Positions 22,773 through 31,979 of a stretch of 64,000 nt of DNA are shown piece by piece. The DNA lies in assembly GCF_000473365.1 (NCBI RefSeq), contig NZ_KI421517.1, positions 4,290,296 through 4,354,295 of the forward strand, given 5' to 3'. Source of the stretch: Adhaeribacter aquaticus DSM 16391. GTDB lineage: Bacteria; Bacteroidota; Bacteroidia; Cytophagales; Hymenobacteraceae. Within the stretch, counting starts at the first letter, position 1; each line of letters opens with the position of its first letter. A program made the translations under genes and the position numbers. The notes beneath the pieces are model-generated. The model worked only from the letters and a program-made list of their open reading frames with translations. It did no database searches and was not told the origin of the DNA.

Positions 22773-23735
22773 ATGGAGCAGGAATTTAACCCTGAAGTAC
22801 TGGAACAGCTCCGGCGATTAAAAGAAAAGTATGCAGCCCTTGGTCAGGATTTAGCCGCTTACCTGGAAGGTTTGTACCATGCAGATTTCACCAATTACTG
22901 GGATTATATTCACCTGGATACTTTGCTTAGTCTGCAAACACCGCGCACTAACTTTCCGGATGAAAAGATATTTATTATATACCACCAGATAACCGAATTG
23001 TATTTTAAGCTTTGCTTAAATGAATATGAGATGATTGGTAATGATCCGCATATAACATTATCTATGCTTCTCATGCGGATTAAACGCATCAACCGTTATT
23101 TTGAGAATCTGATAGATTCTTTTGATGTGATGGTAGATGGTATGGATCCAAAACAGTTCCTGCAGTTCCGGATGGCCCTTATGCCGGCCAGTGGTTTCCA
23201 ATCGGTTCAATTCCGGATGATTGAAATATGCTCCACCGATTTACGCAACCTGACCGATCAGGAAAAAAGAAAAACGTTGGGCTTAGAAATAACCCACGAT
23301 GAAATGATGGGTTGCATTTACTGGAAAGCCGGTGCCACCGAAATTGAAACCGGGACCAAAACCTTAACCCTGCTTCAGTTCGAGCATAAGTACACCGATT
23401 TTCTGATAAAGCACGCCCAGGAGTTTAAGGATAAGAATGTTTGGTTGATGGTTAAACGTTTACCCGAACATGACCAAAATAACCCTAAGCTTATCAGGCA
23501 ATTAAAAGAACTTGACAGCAACGTTAATGTAAACTGGCCCTTAATGCATTATAAGTCGGCGGTGCGGTATTTACAAAATGAACAAGGTACTTTGGCGGCC
23601 ACCGGCGGTACCAATTGGCGACAATATTTACCTCCTAAATTTCAGAAAAGAATCTTTTTCCCGGAAATATGGTCTGAAAAAGAATTAGAGGAATGGGGAA
23701 AAGGCTGGGTGGAAAAGGTCCTGGAAGATTTATAA
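22773..23735 (+). CDS. kynA: Tryptophan 2,3-dioxygenase
   Basis: A 320-residue helical heme dioxygenase that opens the indole ring of L-tryptophan to N-formylkynurenine. The family signature is clear: Y-H-Q-I-T-E-L-Y-F-K-L with the distal His, then L-M-P-A-S-G-F-Q-S-V-Q-F-R close to the substrate site, and a C-terminal M-H-Y-K-S-A-V-R-Y-L region holding the proximal heme His. It also has the inserted A-T-G-G-T-N-W-R-Q-Y-L-P-P near the C-terminus. Length is normal for the Bacteroidota form. It stands alone, without kynurenine formamidase or kynureninase nearby. Confidence 0.95.
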   Translation: MEQEFNPEVLEQLRRLKEKYAALGQDLAAYLEGLYHADFTNYWDYIHLDTLLSLQTPRTNFPDEKIFIIYHQITELYFKLCLNEYEMIGNDPHITLSMLLMRIKRINRYFENLIDSFDVMVDGMDPKQFLQFRMALMPASGFQSVQFRMIEICSTDLRNLTDQEKRKTLGLEITHDEMMGCIYWKAGATEIETGTKTLTLLQFEHKYTDFLIKHAQEFKDKNVWLMVKRLPEHDQNNPKLIRQLKELDSNVNVNWPLMHYKSAVRYLQNEQGTLAATGGTNWRQYLPPKFQKRIFFPEIWSEKELEEWGKGWVEKVLEDL

Positions 23736-23785
23736 TCACACCTAATCCAATCATTATCTAATTTTATGGCTTTATTTAAACTGAT

Positions 23786-23824
23786 AGGCTTTTCGTTTAT
23801 TTTTTAAAAACGAAAAGCCTTTTT
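23786..23824. terminator. Intrinsic terminator after kynA
   Basis: AGGCTTTTCGTTT (23786-23798) pairs perfectly with AAACGAAAAGCCT (23808-23820), followed by TTTT. It ends the kynA transcript. Confidence 0.85.
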
Positions 23825-23878
23825 GGTTGAAAATATCTTTAATATTCTCTTATATTGCAGGATTAAATAAAACTAGCC

Positions 23879-23908
23879 ACAGGTCAGTACAGGAAAATAC
23901 TGACCTGT
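23879..23908 (+). promoter_or_regulatory. Leader hairpin upstream of leuS
   Basis: ACAGGTCAGTA (23879-23889) and TACTGACCTGT (23898-23908) form a perfect 11-bp stem with an 8-base loop, ending 33 bp before the leuS start. No T run follows, so it is not an ordinary terminator. It could be an mRNA leader structure or a protein-binding palindrome. Confidence 0.5.
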
Positions 23909-23941
23909 TCTAACCAAAAGGCTTTTATAAAAAAGTACAGC

Positions 23942-26710
23942 ATGTCAGAATACAACTTCAGCGTAATTGAAAAAAAGTGGCAGCAATATTGGGCTGACAA
24001 CCAAACCTTTAAAACAACTACTAACCAATCTAAACCTAAATTTTATGCCCTGGATATGTTTCCGTATCCATCCGGTGCTGGTTTACACGTTGGTCACCCG
24101 CTAGGCTATATTGCCTCCGATATTGTGGCCCGTTATAAAAGGTTACGAGGGTTTAATGTATTGCACCCAATGGGTTTTGATGCCTTTGGTTTACCTGCTG
24201 AACAGTATGCTATTCAGACCGGCCAACACCCGGCCATTACGACCAAACAAAATATTGCCCGCTACATAGAGCAATTAGGTAGTCTTGGTTTTTCATACGA
24301 CTGGAGCCGTGAAGTACGTACTTCTGACCCGGAATATTATAAATGGACCCAATGGATTTTTATCCAGTTATTTAACTCCTGGTATAATCAAGAAAGCAAT
24401 AAAGCAGAACCTGTTTCTACCCTTATTGCCAAATTTGAAGCAAATGGCTCGGCCCAAGTAAAAGCTGCTTGCGACGAGGACGAGATTACCCGTTTTACGG
24501 CAGAGGAATGGAAAAGCTTTAGTGAAAAACAGCAATCTGATATCCTGTTACAGTACCGTCTGGCCTTTTTATCAGAGGCAACCGTAAACTGGTGCCCGGC
24601 TTTGGGTACTGTTTTGGCTAACGACGAAGTAAAAGATGGCGTTTCGGAACGAGGTGGTTACCCGGTAGAGCGCAAAAAAATGCAGCAATGGAGCTTACGG
24701 ATTACAGCCTATGCGGAGCGCTTATTAAACGATATTGAAACAGTAGACTGGTCCGAAGCTATTAAGGAGATGCAGCGGAACTGGATTGGAAAATCCATGG
24801 GAGCTGAAGTTAGCTTTAAAGTAAAAGATTCGGAACGCAGTTTAAAAGTATTTACCACCCGCATCGATACGCTTTATGGCGTAACTTACTTAGCCATTGC
24901 CCCGGAGCACGAATGGGTACCCGAGCTGACCACTACCGGCCAAAGAGCTACCGTTGAAGAATATGTAAGTACGGCAAAAAATCGCTCGGAACGTGACCGG
25001 ATGAGCGATGTAAAAACCATTAGTGGTGCCTTTACCGGTTCATATGTAATTAATCCGCTTAGCGGCGAAGAAATTCCGATTTGGGTAGCCGATTATGTAT
25101 TAGCCGGCTATGGCACGGGAGTGGTTATGGCTGTACCAGCCAGCGATATCCGCGACTTCAACTTTGCCAATCACTTTAACTTACCTATTGTTTCCGTAAT
25201 TGAAGGTACCAGCACTGACGAAGTGTACGAAGCCAAAGAAGGCAAAATGATAAATTCCGGGTTCCTGAATGGTCTGGAAGTTAAGGATGCCATGAAAGCG
25301 GCCATTGCCAGAATAGAAGAAATGGGTATTGGAAAAGGCAAAATTATGTACCGCATGCGCGATGCTATTTTTGGCCGGCAACGGTACTGGGGCGAACCAA
25401 TTCCTATTTATTATAAAGATGGCGTGCCTAATGCCCTACCTGAATCTGAGTTACCGCTGGTTTTGCCGGAAATTGATGCTTACCTGCCAACTGAAACCGG
25501 TGAGCCGCCGTTGGGCCGCGCCACCGAATGGAAATACCAAAACCAATATGCTTATGAATTAAGTACCATGCCGGGTTGGGCGGGCTCTAGCTGGTACTAC
25601 CTCCGGTACATGTCGCCGGAAAATACGGAGCGCTTTGTTACCGCGGAAGACGAACAATACTGGAAAGATGTAGATTTATACATTGGCGGTTCCGAGCACG
25701 CAACCGGTCACTTATTGTATTCCCGTTTCTGGTATAAGTTTCTTTTTGATTTAGGCTTGGTATCAAATGCAGAACCGTTCCACAAACTGGTAAACCAGGG
25801 CATGATTCAGGGACGGTCTAATTTTGTTTACCGCATTAACGGCACCAATAAATATGTGTCGCACGGCCTACGCGAGCAATATGACGTAACGCCGTTGCAC
25901 GTAGATGTGAACATTGTAGAGAACGATGTACTGGACGTGGAGGCCTTTAAAACCTGGCGTCAGGAAAATGCAGAGGCCGAGTTTGTGTTAGAAGATGGGA
26001 AATACATTTGTGGCGTAGAGATCGAAAAGATGTCTAAGTCCAAATATAATGTGGTTAACCCAGACGATATTATTCACCGCGTTGGTGCCGATACCTTACG
26101 GATGTACGAAATGTTCCTAGGCCCTTTAGAGCAATTTAAACCCTGGAACACCAATGGCATAGACGGTGTACATAAATTCCTGAAACGTTTCTGGAAATTA
26201 TTCTTTGACAACAACGGCAACCTGGTTCTTTCGGATGAAGCACCTACCCCTGCCGAATTAAAGACTTTGCACAAGACTATTAAAAAGGTAGAAGAAGATT
26301 TAGACCGGTTATCGTTTAATACTTCTGTAAGTACCTTCATGATTGCCGTAAATGAGCTAACCACGCTGAAGTGTAATAAAAAGGCTATTCTGGAACCGTT
26401 AACCATTATTCTGGCTCCTTATGCACCGCATATTACAGAAGAGTTGTGGCAGGTATTGGGGCACCAGGAAAGCATTACCTACGCAGCCTTCCCGGCTTGG
26501 AAAGAAGAATATTTAACCGAAAGCACGTTTGAATATCCGGTTTCAGTAAATGGTAAAATGAGGGGTAAAATCACCTTCCCAACGGATAAACCAAAAGAAG
26601 AAATAGAAAAAGAAGTTCTCTCTTCCGGCGTTATCGATAAATATTTAGAAGGCAAAACACCAAAGAAAATTATTGTGGTGCCTAATAAAATTGTAAACGT
26701 AGTAGTTTAA
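23942..26710 (+). CDS. leuS: Leucyl-tRNA synthetase
   Basis: A 922-residue class I aminoacyl-tRNA synthetase that charges tRNA-Leu. The HIGH motif is in [14 protein letters not shown] (about residues 41-52), the editing CP1 domain includes [10 protein letters not shown], and the KMSKS loop is E-K-M-S-K-S-K-Y-N. The C-terminal anticodon-binding helical part and the final [11 protein letters not shown] are present. Length is slightly above the usual 860 because of inserts at about 150-200, common in Bacteroidota. It is a single-gene unit with a hairpin in its leader and a strong terminator after it. Confidence 0.98.
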   Translation: MSEYNFSVIEKKWQQYWADNQTFKTTTNQSKPKFYALDMFPYPSGAGLHVGHPLGYIASDIVARYKRLRGFNVLHPMGFDAFGLPAEQYAIQTGQHPAITTKQNIARYIEQLGSLGFSYDWSREVRTSDPEYYKWTQWIFIQLFNSWYNQESNKAEPVSTLIAKFEANGSAQVKAACDEDEITRFTAEEWKSFSEKQQSDILLQYRLAFLSEATVNWCPALGTVLANDEVKDGVSERGGYPVERKKMQQWSLRITAYAERLLNDIETVDWSEAIKEMQRNWIGKSMGAEVSFKVKDSERSLKVFTTRIDTLYGVTYLAIAPEHEWVPELTTTGQRATVEEYVSTAKNRSERDRMSDVKTISGAFTGSYVINPLSGEEIPIWVADYVLAGYGTGVVMAVPASDIRDFNFANHFNLPIVSVIEGTSTDEVYEAKEGKMINSGFLNGLEVKDAMKAAIARIEEMGIGKGKIMYRMRDAIFGRQRYWGEPIPIYYKDGVPNALPESELPLVLPEIDAYLPTETGEPPLGRATEWKYQNQYAYELSTMPGWAGSSWYYLRYMSPENTERFVTAEDEQYWKDVDLYIGGSEHATGHLLYSRFWYKFLFDLGLVSNAEPFHKLVNQGMIQGRSNFVYRINGTNKYVSHGLREQYDVTPLHVDVNIVENDVLDVEAFKTWRQENAEAEFVLEDGKYICGVEIEKMSKSKYNVVNPDDIIHRVGADTLRMYEMFLGPLEQFKPWNTNGIDGVHKFLKRFWKLFFDNNGNLVLSDEAPTPAELKTLHKTIKKVEEDLDRLSFNTSVSTFMIAVNELTTLKCNKKAILEPLTIILAPYAPHITEELWQVLGHQESITYAAFPAWKEEYLTESTFEYPVSVNGKMRGKITFPTDKPKEEIEKEVLSSGVIDKYLEGKTPKKIIVVPNKIVNVVV

Positions 26711-26731
26711 TACGGCCTTGCCTGAATACAC

Positions 26732-26765
26732 AAACCCCGGTGAATTAGTTATTCACCGGGGTTTT
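26732..26765. terminator. Intrinsic terminator after leuS
   Basis: AAACCCCGGTGAAT (26732-26745) pairs perfectly with ATTCACCGGGGTTT (26751-26764) around a TAGTT loop, followed by TATTTT. It sits between convergent genes and can serve both. Confidence 0.92.
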
Positions 26766-26786
26766 ATTTTATAAGTAAGTATACTT

Positions 26787-27155
26787 TTATTTAGGTATTT
26801 CATTTGGCCTTGCTAAGGCCAGCTTTTGAGCTTTGGTTAATTTTGCATACACCAAATAAAAAGATTGGTCAATCCATTGTTCAATCAACTTATCCGGAAT
26901 AGTAGTACCCATGGTTATGGTATTCCAATGCTTTTTATCCATGTGGTAACCCGGTTTTACCTCTGGGTATTCCTCCCGCAACTGGATAGCCATTTCGGGG
27001 TCACATTTCAGGTTTATACTTTCAAAACTTTCAATATCAGTTAAAGCAAAGATTTTACCCCCTACCTTAAATACCAGTGTCTCCGGACCAAATGGTGTTT
27101 CTTCGGTTACACCCGGTTTAGCCAGACAATAATCCCGAAACTCCTCAATATTCAT
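26787..27155 (-). CDS. MmcQ/YjbR-family DNA-binding-like protein
   Basis: A 122-residue protein of the MmcQ/YjbR (CyaY-like fold) family. It has F-R-D-Y-C-L-A-K-P-G-V-T-E-E-T-P-F-G at the N-terminus, then L-V-F-K-V-G-G-K-I-F-A-L-T, N-L-K-C-D-P-E-M-A and P-G-Y-H-M-D-K-K-H-W-N-T-I, all hallmarks of the family. A double-stranded DNA-binding role has been proposed for YjbR but is not firmly proven. Its ATG overlaps the stop codon of the small gene upstream (TAATG), so the two are translationally coupled. Confidence 0.92.
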   Translation of the reverse strand: MNIEEFRDYCLAKPGVTEETPFGPETLVFKVGGKIFALTDIESFESINLKCDPEMAIQLREEYPEVKPGYHMDKKHWNTITMGTTIPDKLIEQWIDQSFYLVYAKLTKAQKLALARPNEIPK

Positions 27156-27319
27156 TACAACACGTGCCGGAACAAAATTATTATTAAAGCTACCAGGAAC
27201 ATCAGCATCGATAACTTATTAATAAAGTGCATGCTCTTCAGGTTAAAGTTGGTTTTCCGGTTCGGATCTTTTTTGCGGAAGAAGTAAGTAGCTACTTCTG
27301 TAAAATTAAATAATTTCAT
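27155..27319 (-). CDS. Small DUF6728-type membrane protein
   Basis: A 54-residue protein, easily missed by length cut-offs. Read from the ATG at 27319 it gives M-K-L-F-N-F-T-E-V-A-T-Y-F-F-R-K-K-D-P-N, then F-N-L-K-S-M-H-F-I-N-K-L and a C-terminal transmembrane helix (M-L-M-F-L-V-A-L-I-I-I-L-F). The Y-F-F-R-K-K-D-P-N-R-K, F-N-L and M-H-x-I-N-K pattern is that of the DUF6728 family in Bacteroidota. Function is unknown. The stop codon TAA shares its last base with the ATG of the MmcQ/YjbR gene. Confidence 0.8.
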   Translation of the reverse strand: MKLFNFTEVATYFFRKKDPNRKTNFNLKSMHFINKLSMLMFLVALIIILFRHVL

Positions 27320-27410
27320 ATAAATAAATAGCTTAAGGTCTGTTGCTTATAAGTAATATTACACATTAAATTAACAATTATGCGGCAATAAAGATTTAAT
27401 TTCCCGGTAA

Positions 27411-27461
27411 AAAAAAGAAGTAGTGGCTTAATTGCTAAACTTAGCGCCTAAACCACTACTT
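27411..27461 (-). terminator. Intrinsic terminator for the TIM-barrel isomerase gene
   Basis: AAGTAGTGG (27418-27426) pairs with CCACTACTT (27453-27461), and GCTAA with TTAGC pair inside. On the minus strand the stem is followed by a T run (the A run at 27411-27416). Confidence 0.75.
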
Positions 27462-27481
27462 ATAAAAAGTTAAGCGAGTTT

Positions 27482-28438
27482 TTATATAGATAAACTAGCT
27501 AAATAATCATAGTTCATTTTCATGCTTTCCAAAGACGGACGCGTAAAGCTTTCCTGCTCTACAAACAAATGCTCGGTCCCGTTGTCTTTAGCCGCTCTTA
27601 ATATTGATTTATAATCAATAGAACCTGTTCCAATTTCGGTGTTCTTCGATTTATCCTGCTTATCCATGTCTTTCACGTGCACCAGCGGGAAGCGGTTTTT
27701 GTACTTGTTCAGGTAAGCAATTGGGTCGTTGCCCGTTTCGGCTAACCAGTAAATATCCATTTCATAATTCACTAATTTCGGATCAGTTTTCTGGAGTAAA
27801 GCATCATATAGCACCTGCCCGCCTACTTTTTCAAATTCAAAGCTGTGGTTGTGGTAAGCGAATTTCATTCCGGCTTTATTAATAATTTCTCCGGATTTAT
27901 TAAATAAATCAGCTACAGCATTTAAGTCTTTGCGCAGGCTTTCATCTAACCAGGAGCAAGTTAAATACTTCTGACCGGTTTCAGCAGCTTTGTCTACTAA
28001 CTCCTGAAAGTTAGATAACATGGTGCCCTGACGCCAGTCGGCAGCTTTGGCCGTTTTAGAACCTGAACCAAAGTGGCTGCTTACTAACTCCAGCCCCAGA
28101 TCGTTCAGCATCTTTTTAAATTCTTTTGGCTCCTGGCCAAAGTAATGACCTTTTTGTCCCGGGTAGGCTTCAATTTCTTTGTACCCATAATTAGCTAATT
28201 GCTTTAAAGTACCTGGCAGGTCTTGTTCAATTACATCTTTAACGGAATATAACTGAATACCAATGGCGCCTAAATTTCCGGTTGCAGAAGCCGTACTGGT
28301 TGAATCTGCAGCAACACCGGTGCCGGTTTCTGTACCAGCAGCTTGCTCTTGTTTCTGACCTGAATTACAAGCAGGTAAAATTAAGCTTCCTAAAGCCAAC
28401 GCGGTTGCGCTTTTTAAAAAGTTACGTCTGTTTGACAT
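27482..28438 (-). CDS. Sugar phosphate isomerase/epimerase (TIM barrel), exported
   Basis: A 318-residue protein of the xylose isomerase-like TIM-barrel family. The N-terminus M-S-N-R-R-N-F-L-K-S-A-T-A-L-A-L-G has twin arginines and a hydrophobic stretch, ending at L-P-A-C-N-S, so it is a likely Tat-exported lipoprotein. A Gly/Thr-rich linker (about 30-55) precedes the barrel, which has G-I-Q-L-Y-S-V-K-D, Y-K-E-I-E-A-Y-P-G, Y-H-N-H-S-F-E-F and V-H-V-K-D-M-D with metal-binding His, Glu and Asp. The substrate is unknown; such enzymes work beside DUF1080 and Gfo/Idh oxidoreductases in keto-sugar chemistry. It has its own terminator. Confidence 0.9.
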   Translation of the reverse strand: MSNRRNFLKSATALALGSLILPACNSGQKQEQAAGTETGTGVAADSTSTASATGNLGAIGIQLYSVKDVIEQDLPGTLKQLANYGYKEIEAYPGQKGHYFGQEPKEFKKMLNDLGLELVSSHFGSGSKTAKAADWRQGTMLSNFQELVDKAAETGQKYLTCSWLDESLRKDLNAVADLFNKSGEIINKAGMKFAYHNHSFEFEKVGGQVLYDALLQKTDPKLVNYEMDIYWLAETGNDPIAYLNKYKNRFPLVHVKDMDKQDKSKNTEIGTGSIDYKSILRAAKDNGTEHLFVEQESFTRPSLESMKMNYDYLASLSI

Positions 28439-28471
28439 GTTTTACGGTGGATTAAGATTGTTTTAGGTTAT

Positions 28472-28504
28472 AAAAAAAGAGGAAGCAAATAACTTTGCTT
28501 CCTC
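28472..28504 (-). terminator. Intrinsic terminator for the PQQ/ThuA fusion gene
   Basis: GAGGAAGCAAA (28479-28489) pairs perfectly with TTTGCTTCCTC (28494-28504); on the minus strand it is followed by seven T residues. It separates this unit from the isomerase gene. Confidence 0.9.
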
Positions 28505-28520
28505 CGTAAAATTCAGAATA

Positions 28521-31500
28521 CTACTCCTTAGGAACAGCCTGCTGGCCATTATCAAAGTAAACCCAATCCAAGTTCAAGAAATTAGATTTGGTTTCGTTGT
28601 TCCGGAAAACAAAATATAAATTATGTGGTCCGCCCGGATTGGAAACATTGGTTTGGAAGCTTAACATATTATCGGATTTAGCTAAAGGTACTTCCGCCGT
28701 TGTTAACACCTTACCCGTTGGGCTATCCAACCGGATTTCAATCGTAGTACCAGCCTGACGGCTATTACCGAAGAATACAATTTTAGAAATACCGGTTAGG
28801 TCAACATTCTTCAGACCAATATAAGAGCCATTCTGCACATCGGTAATATAGCTAATAGTAGAACCATCAATGTGGCGGCGGCCAATATTTTTGCTTTCTT
28901 CAAAATCTTCGGCCTGCACTTTTGGGTTACGTAATACCATGATTTCAGTAGAAGTAAGCGAACCTACCACCGGCGTACCTTTATCGGCATAGCTAGCTCT
29001 TACTATGTAAGCTCCTGCCGTTTTCGCCCCTACATGGTCAGCTGTTGTAACTGTACCTTGTAATGGTAAACCCATATTTTTCTTGTTGCTTAAAGATAAA
29101 ATATATTTCACCATTTCGGTAGCTTCTTCGGTGCTATGTTGCGGGTGCGCAGCCATCATGTTTTTACCCCAGTTACCATTTCCTCCTTTTATAATCTTAA
29201 CGGCTAATACATCAGCCGCATCCCGTTGTTCCCGGTACCGTTCGGCAATTTCCAGGTAGCTAGGCCCAATATTACGGGTGTCCACCGCGTGGCATGATTT
29301 ACAATCGCTGTTTGCCACTAAGGTTTTACCTCGTAAAAATTTCAACCCGCCGGTCATTTGGGCATTAGAAGCCAATAAAGCTAAATCACGACCTTCGCGC
29401 AGGTAATCAAAAGAAACAAACACATTACTTTGGTCAATACCTTTTTGTAAGGTACCATCTTCTTTATCTGTTATATTAACTTTGTAGTTAATTTTCTGAT
29501 TATCGAAGTAGAAAGTCCGGTTAGCGTTGCCTAAATCTACGGTTACTTTTGGCGGCTCATTTCCTACTTTAATTTCAATTTCGGCCGTAGTGCTTTTACC
29601 TTCACTGTCCGTTACTTTTACCGACGGCCGGTAGATACCCGGCTGTGTAAACGTAAGGGTAGTTTTAGCATCCGCACTGGTGGTTCCTTTAGATCCATTA
29701 GCAAATGTGTAGGTTAACTTATCTTTCTTATCGTAATCATAAGATTTTTCAGCGGATAAATTAACCGTTAATGGAGCTGCACCTACTGTTTTATCGGCCG
29801 TTAAAACAGCAATTGGCTGACGATTACCTTCTACATAAGTAATTTTTACGAGACGGGAATCAGCATTGTGTTCAAAGTAATTGGCGCCGTATTGTAACAC
29901 ATACAATGAACCATCCGGACCAAATTTCATATCGATAGGCTTATACCATTGTTGTTCTGGCAAGAAAGGTTCGATCCGGGTTAAATTCTGATTTTGGTCA
30001 AATGATAAAACTTTTACCCAACTACGGGCCCACTCATAAATGAATAGCTTCCCATCAAAGTACTTAGGAAAACGGGTAGCAGCCGGATAATCTTCGGCTA
30101 AATACATAGGACCACCCATGGCACTACGCGATCCTTTTCCTAAGGAAGGGAATTCTTTAGATTCACCGTACGGGTACCAGATCATTGGCTTTTGAGCCGG
30201 TGGCAATACTTTTAAGCCTGTATTATACGGAGAATCGTTTTCTGGTCTTTCCGGATTAAATCTTGGTCCGATTTTATTTGTAGCAAAATCAAAATCAGCG
30301 TAAGCAAAATTGTTTCCTACAAAATAAGGCCAGCCATAATTACCCGCTTTACGCGCCTGATTCCACTCGTCAAAGCTTTCCGGGCCACGTTCCGTAGTTA
30401 CACCGCCGTCTGGTCCTACATCCCCCCAATACACATATCCATTACGTTTGTCTACGGTAAAGCGAAAAGCATTACGGGTACCCATAATATAAATTTCCGG
30501 CCGGGTATTAGGTGTTCCTTTCGCAAATAAATTTCCTTCCGGAATGGTATAAGTGCCGTCTGGCTCCGGGTGAATTCGTAAAATTTTACCTCTTAAATCG
30601 TTCGTATTGCCCGATGATTTCTGCGCATCAAATGGTCCACGGCCTGGTCTTTCGTCAATCGGCGAAAAACCGTCTGATTCTTTTGAGCTGGTATTATCAC
30701 CGGTTGAAATATATAAATCTCCGTTTGGCCCAAATGTTAAGTGTCCACCGGAGTGGCAGCAGGTTTCCCGTTGGGTTGGAATTTCCAGAATGATTTTTTC
30801 GGATTTCATATCCAGGTTATCACCAATCATGGTAAACCGCGAAACGTTTTGCTTAGCAACCTTACCGGCAGGTGAGTAATTGATATAAATCCAATGGTTT
30901 TGTTCGTAATTTGGATCTAAGGCTACCCCCAGCATACCATCTTCGTAATTTCCGGTAATGCTTACATCAAAACGGGCAATTACTTTAGATTTCTTCTGAG
31001 CCGGATCATATAATTTTACATCACCCCGGCGCTCCAGATACAGTACCCGACCGTCTTTAAAGATTACCATCTCCATCGGTTCGTACATGTACGTTTCCAG
31101 TACTTCTGTAATAAACCGGTTAGATTCCGGCACCCGCTCAGATTTGGCTTTGCTAAAATTCAGGTTTCCATCGCCCATTGTAAATTTAAGGGCTTTGTCC
31201 AGCATTTTATCCAGCGCTTTAGGTGCAAAATTAGCATCTAATTGCGCAAAGAAAGCCCGGCCGCCATCGTATTTAGCCTGCCATGGCGTTTTAGCTACTT
31301 TTAAACGAGAATCGTTTAAGGTTTTGTACCATGGCCAGTTACGCACGGTATCTGTGGCTGCATTTAAAACCATAAAACCGCCACCGGCCTGCACATAACG
31401 TTCCAATTCTACCTGGTTCCTGAATTCTAAAGCCTCAGGGGGTGTTTGCAGGAAAATAATGGCTTTGTACTGTTTCAGGGAATCTTCGGAAATGTTGGCG

Positions 31501-31745
31501 GAACTGCCAGTTGTATCTACCAGAATATTGCGCTTGTTTCCTAATTGCCGGATAACATTTAAATGAGCCAGTTTTGTATTTTCCATGCCGCCTGGCCGGG
31601 TAAATACCAGTATCTTCTGCTCATTGCTCCTGAAGGAAAATAAACCGGCTGTAACCAGCAGACAGAGTGCTGCCAGGATACCAGCCTTAAAGACCAACGG
31701 TATTTTTTTAAAGGTTTGAATGTTTACTTTAATTGGTTTTTCCAT
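28521..31745 (-). CDS. ThuA / PQQ-dependent sugar dehydrogenase / PKD / cytochrome c fusion
   Basis: A 1074-residue multidomain exported protein. After a membrane segment (about residues 17-38) comes a ThuA-like domain (about 48-200; K-I-L-V-F-T-R-P and A-A-T-D-T-V-R-N-W-P-W), then a GSDH-type six-bladed propeller (about 215-625; H-S-G-G-H-L-T-F-G-P-N-G-D-L-Y and G-K-I-L-R-I-H-P), a PKD domain (about 640-720), a mono-heme cytochrome c (C-K-S-C-H near residue 815 with a possible Met ligand in N-M-M) and a CBM6-like C-terminal domain (about 940-1074; V-Q-A-E-D-F and L-D-W-V-Y-F). It probably oxidises sugars in the periplasm and passes electrons to its own heme. The substrate is unknown. Confidence 0.92.
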   Translation of the reverse strand: MEKPIKVNIQTFKKIPLVFKAGILAALCLLVTAGLFSFRSNEQKILVFTRPGGMENTKLAHLNVIRQLGNKRNILVDTTGSSANISEDSLKQYKAIIFLQTPPEALEFRNQVELERYVQAGGGFMVLNAATDTVRNWPWYKTLNDSRLKVAKTPWQAKYDGGRAFFAQLDANFAPKALDKMLDKALKFTMGDGNLNFSKAKSERVPESNRFITEVLETYMYEPMEMVIFKDGRVLYLERRGDVKLYDPAQKKSKVIARFDVSITGNYEDGMLGVALDPNYEQNHWIYINYSPAGKVAKQNVSRFTMIGDNLDMKSEKIILEIPTQRETCCHSGGHLTFGPNGDLYISTGDNTSSKESDGFSPIDERPGRGPFDAQKSSGNTNDLRGKILRIHPEPDGTYTIPEGNLFAKGTPNTRPEIYIMGTRNAFRFTVDKRNGYVYWGDVGPDGGVTTERGPESFDEWNQARKAGNYGWPYFVGNNFAYADFDFATNKIGPRFNPERPENDSPYNTGLKVLPPAQKPMIWYPYGESKEFPSLGKGSRSAMGGPMYLAEDYPAATRFPKYFDGKLFIYEWARSWVKVLSFDQNQNLTRIEPFLPEQQWYKPIDMKFGPDGSLYVLQYGANYFEHNADSRLVKITYVEGNRQPIAVLTADKTVGAAPLTVNLSAEKSYDYDKKDKLTYTFANGSKGTTSADAKTTLTFTQPGIYRPSVKVTDSEGKSTTAEIEIKVGNEPPKVTVDLGNANRTFYFDNQKINYKVNITDKEDGTLQKGIDQSNVFVSFDYLREGRDLALLASNAQMTGGLKFLRGKTLVANSDCKSCHAVDTRNIGPSYLEIAERYREQRDAADVLAVKIIKGGNGNWGKNMMAAHPQHSTEEATEMVKYILSLSNKKNMGLPLQGTVTTADHVGAKTAGAYIVRASYADKGTPVVGSLTSTEIMVLRNPKVQAEDFEESKNIGRRHIDGSTISYITDVQNGSYIGLKNVDLTGISKIVFFGNSRQAGTTIEIRLDSPTGKVLTTAEVPLAKSDNMLSFQTNVSNPGGPHNLYFVFRNNETKSNFLNLDWVYFDNGQQAVPKE

Positions 31746-31979
31746 TAATAAAGTTTAATTATTTAGAAATAGTGGAGATAAAAATAACCAAAATTTTACC
31801 CTATAAACCATATTGGTAAATTAAGATTATATTTTGATAAAAACGTGAAAGAATACCGTTTCTTATTGCAGCAGTTGCAAGAAAGGCATCAAAAAATGAT
31901 ACAAAGCAAAGAAGAAAAAATTCTGGTAAAATTAATTCTAAGGAAGAATACAATAAAAAGGTAAAATGTAAGCGATCTT

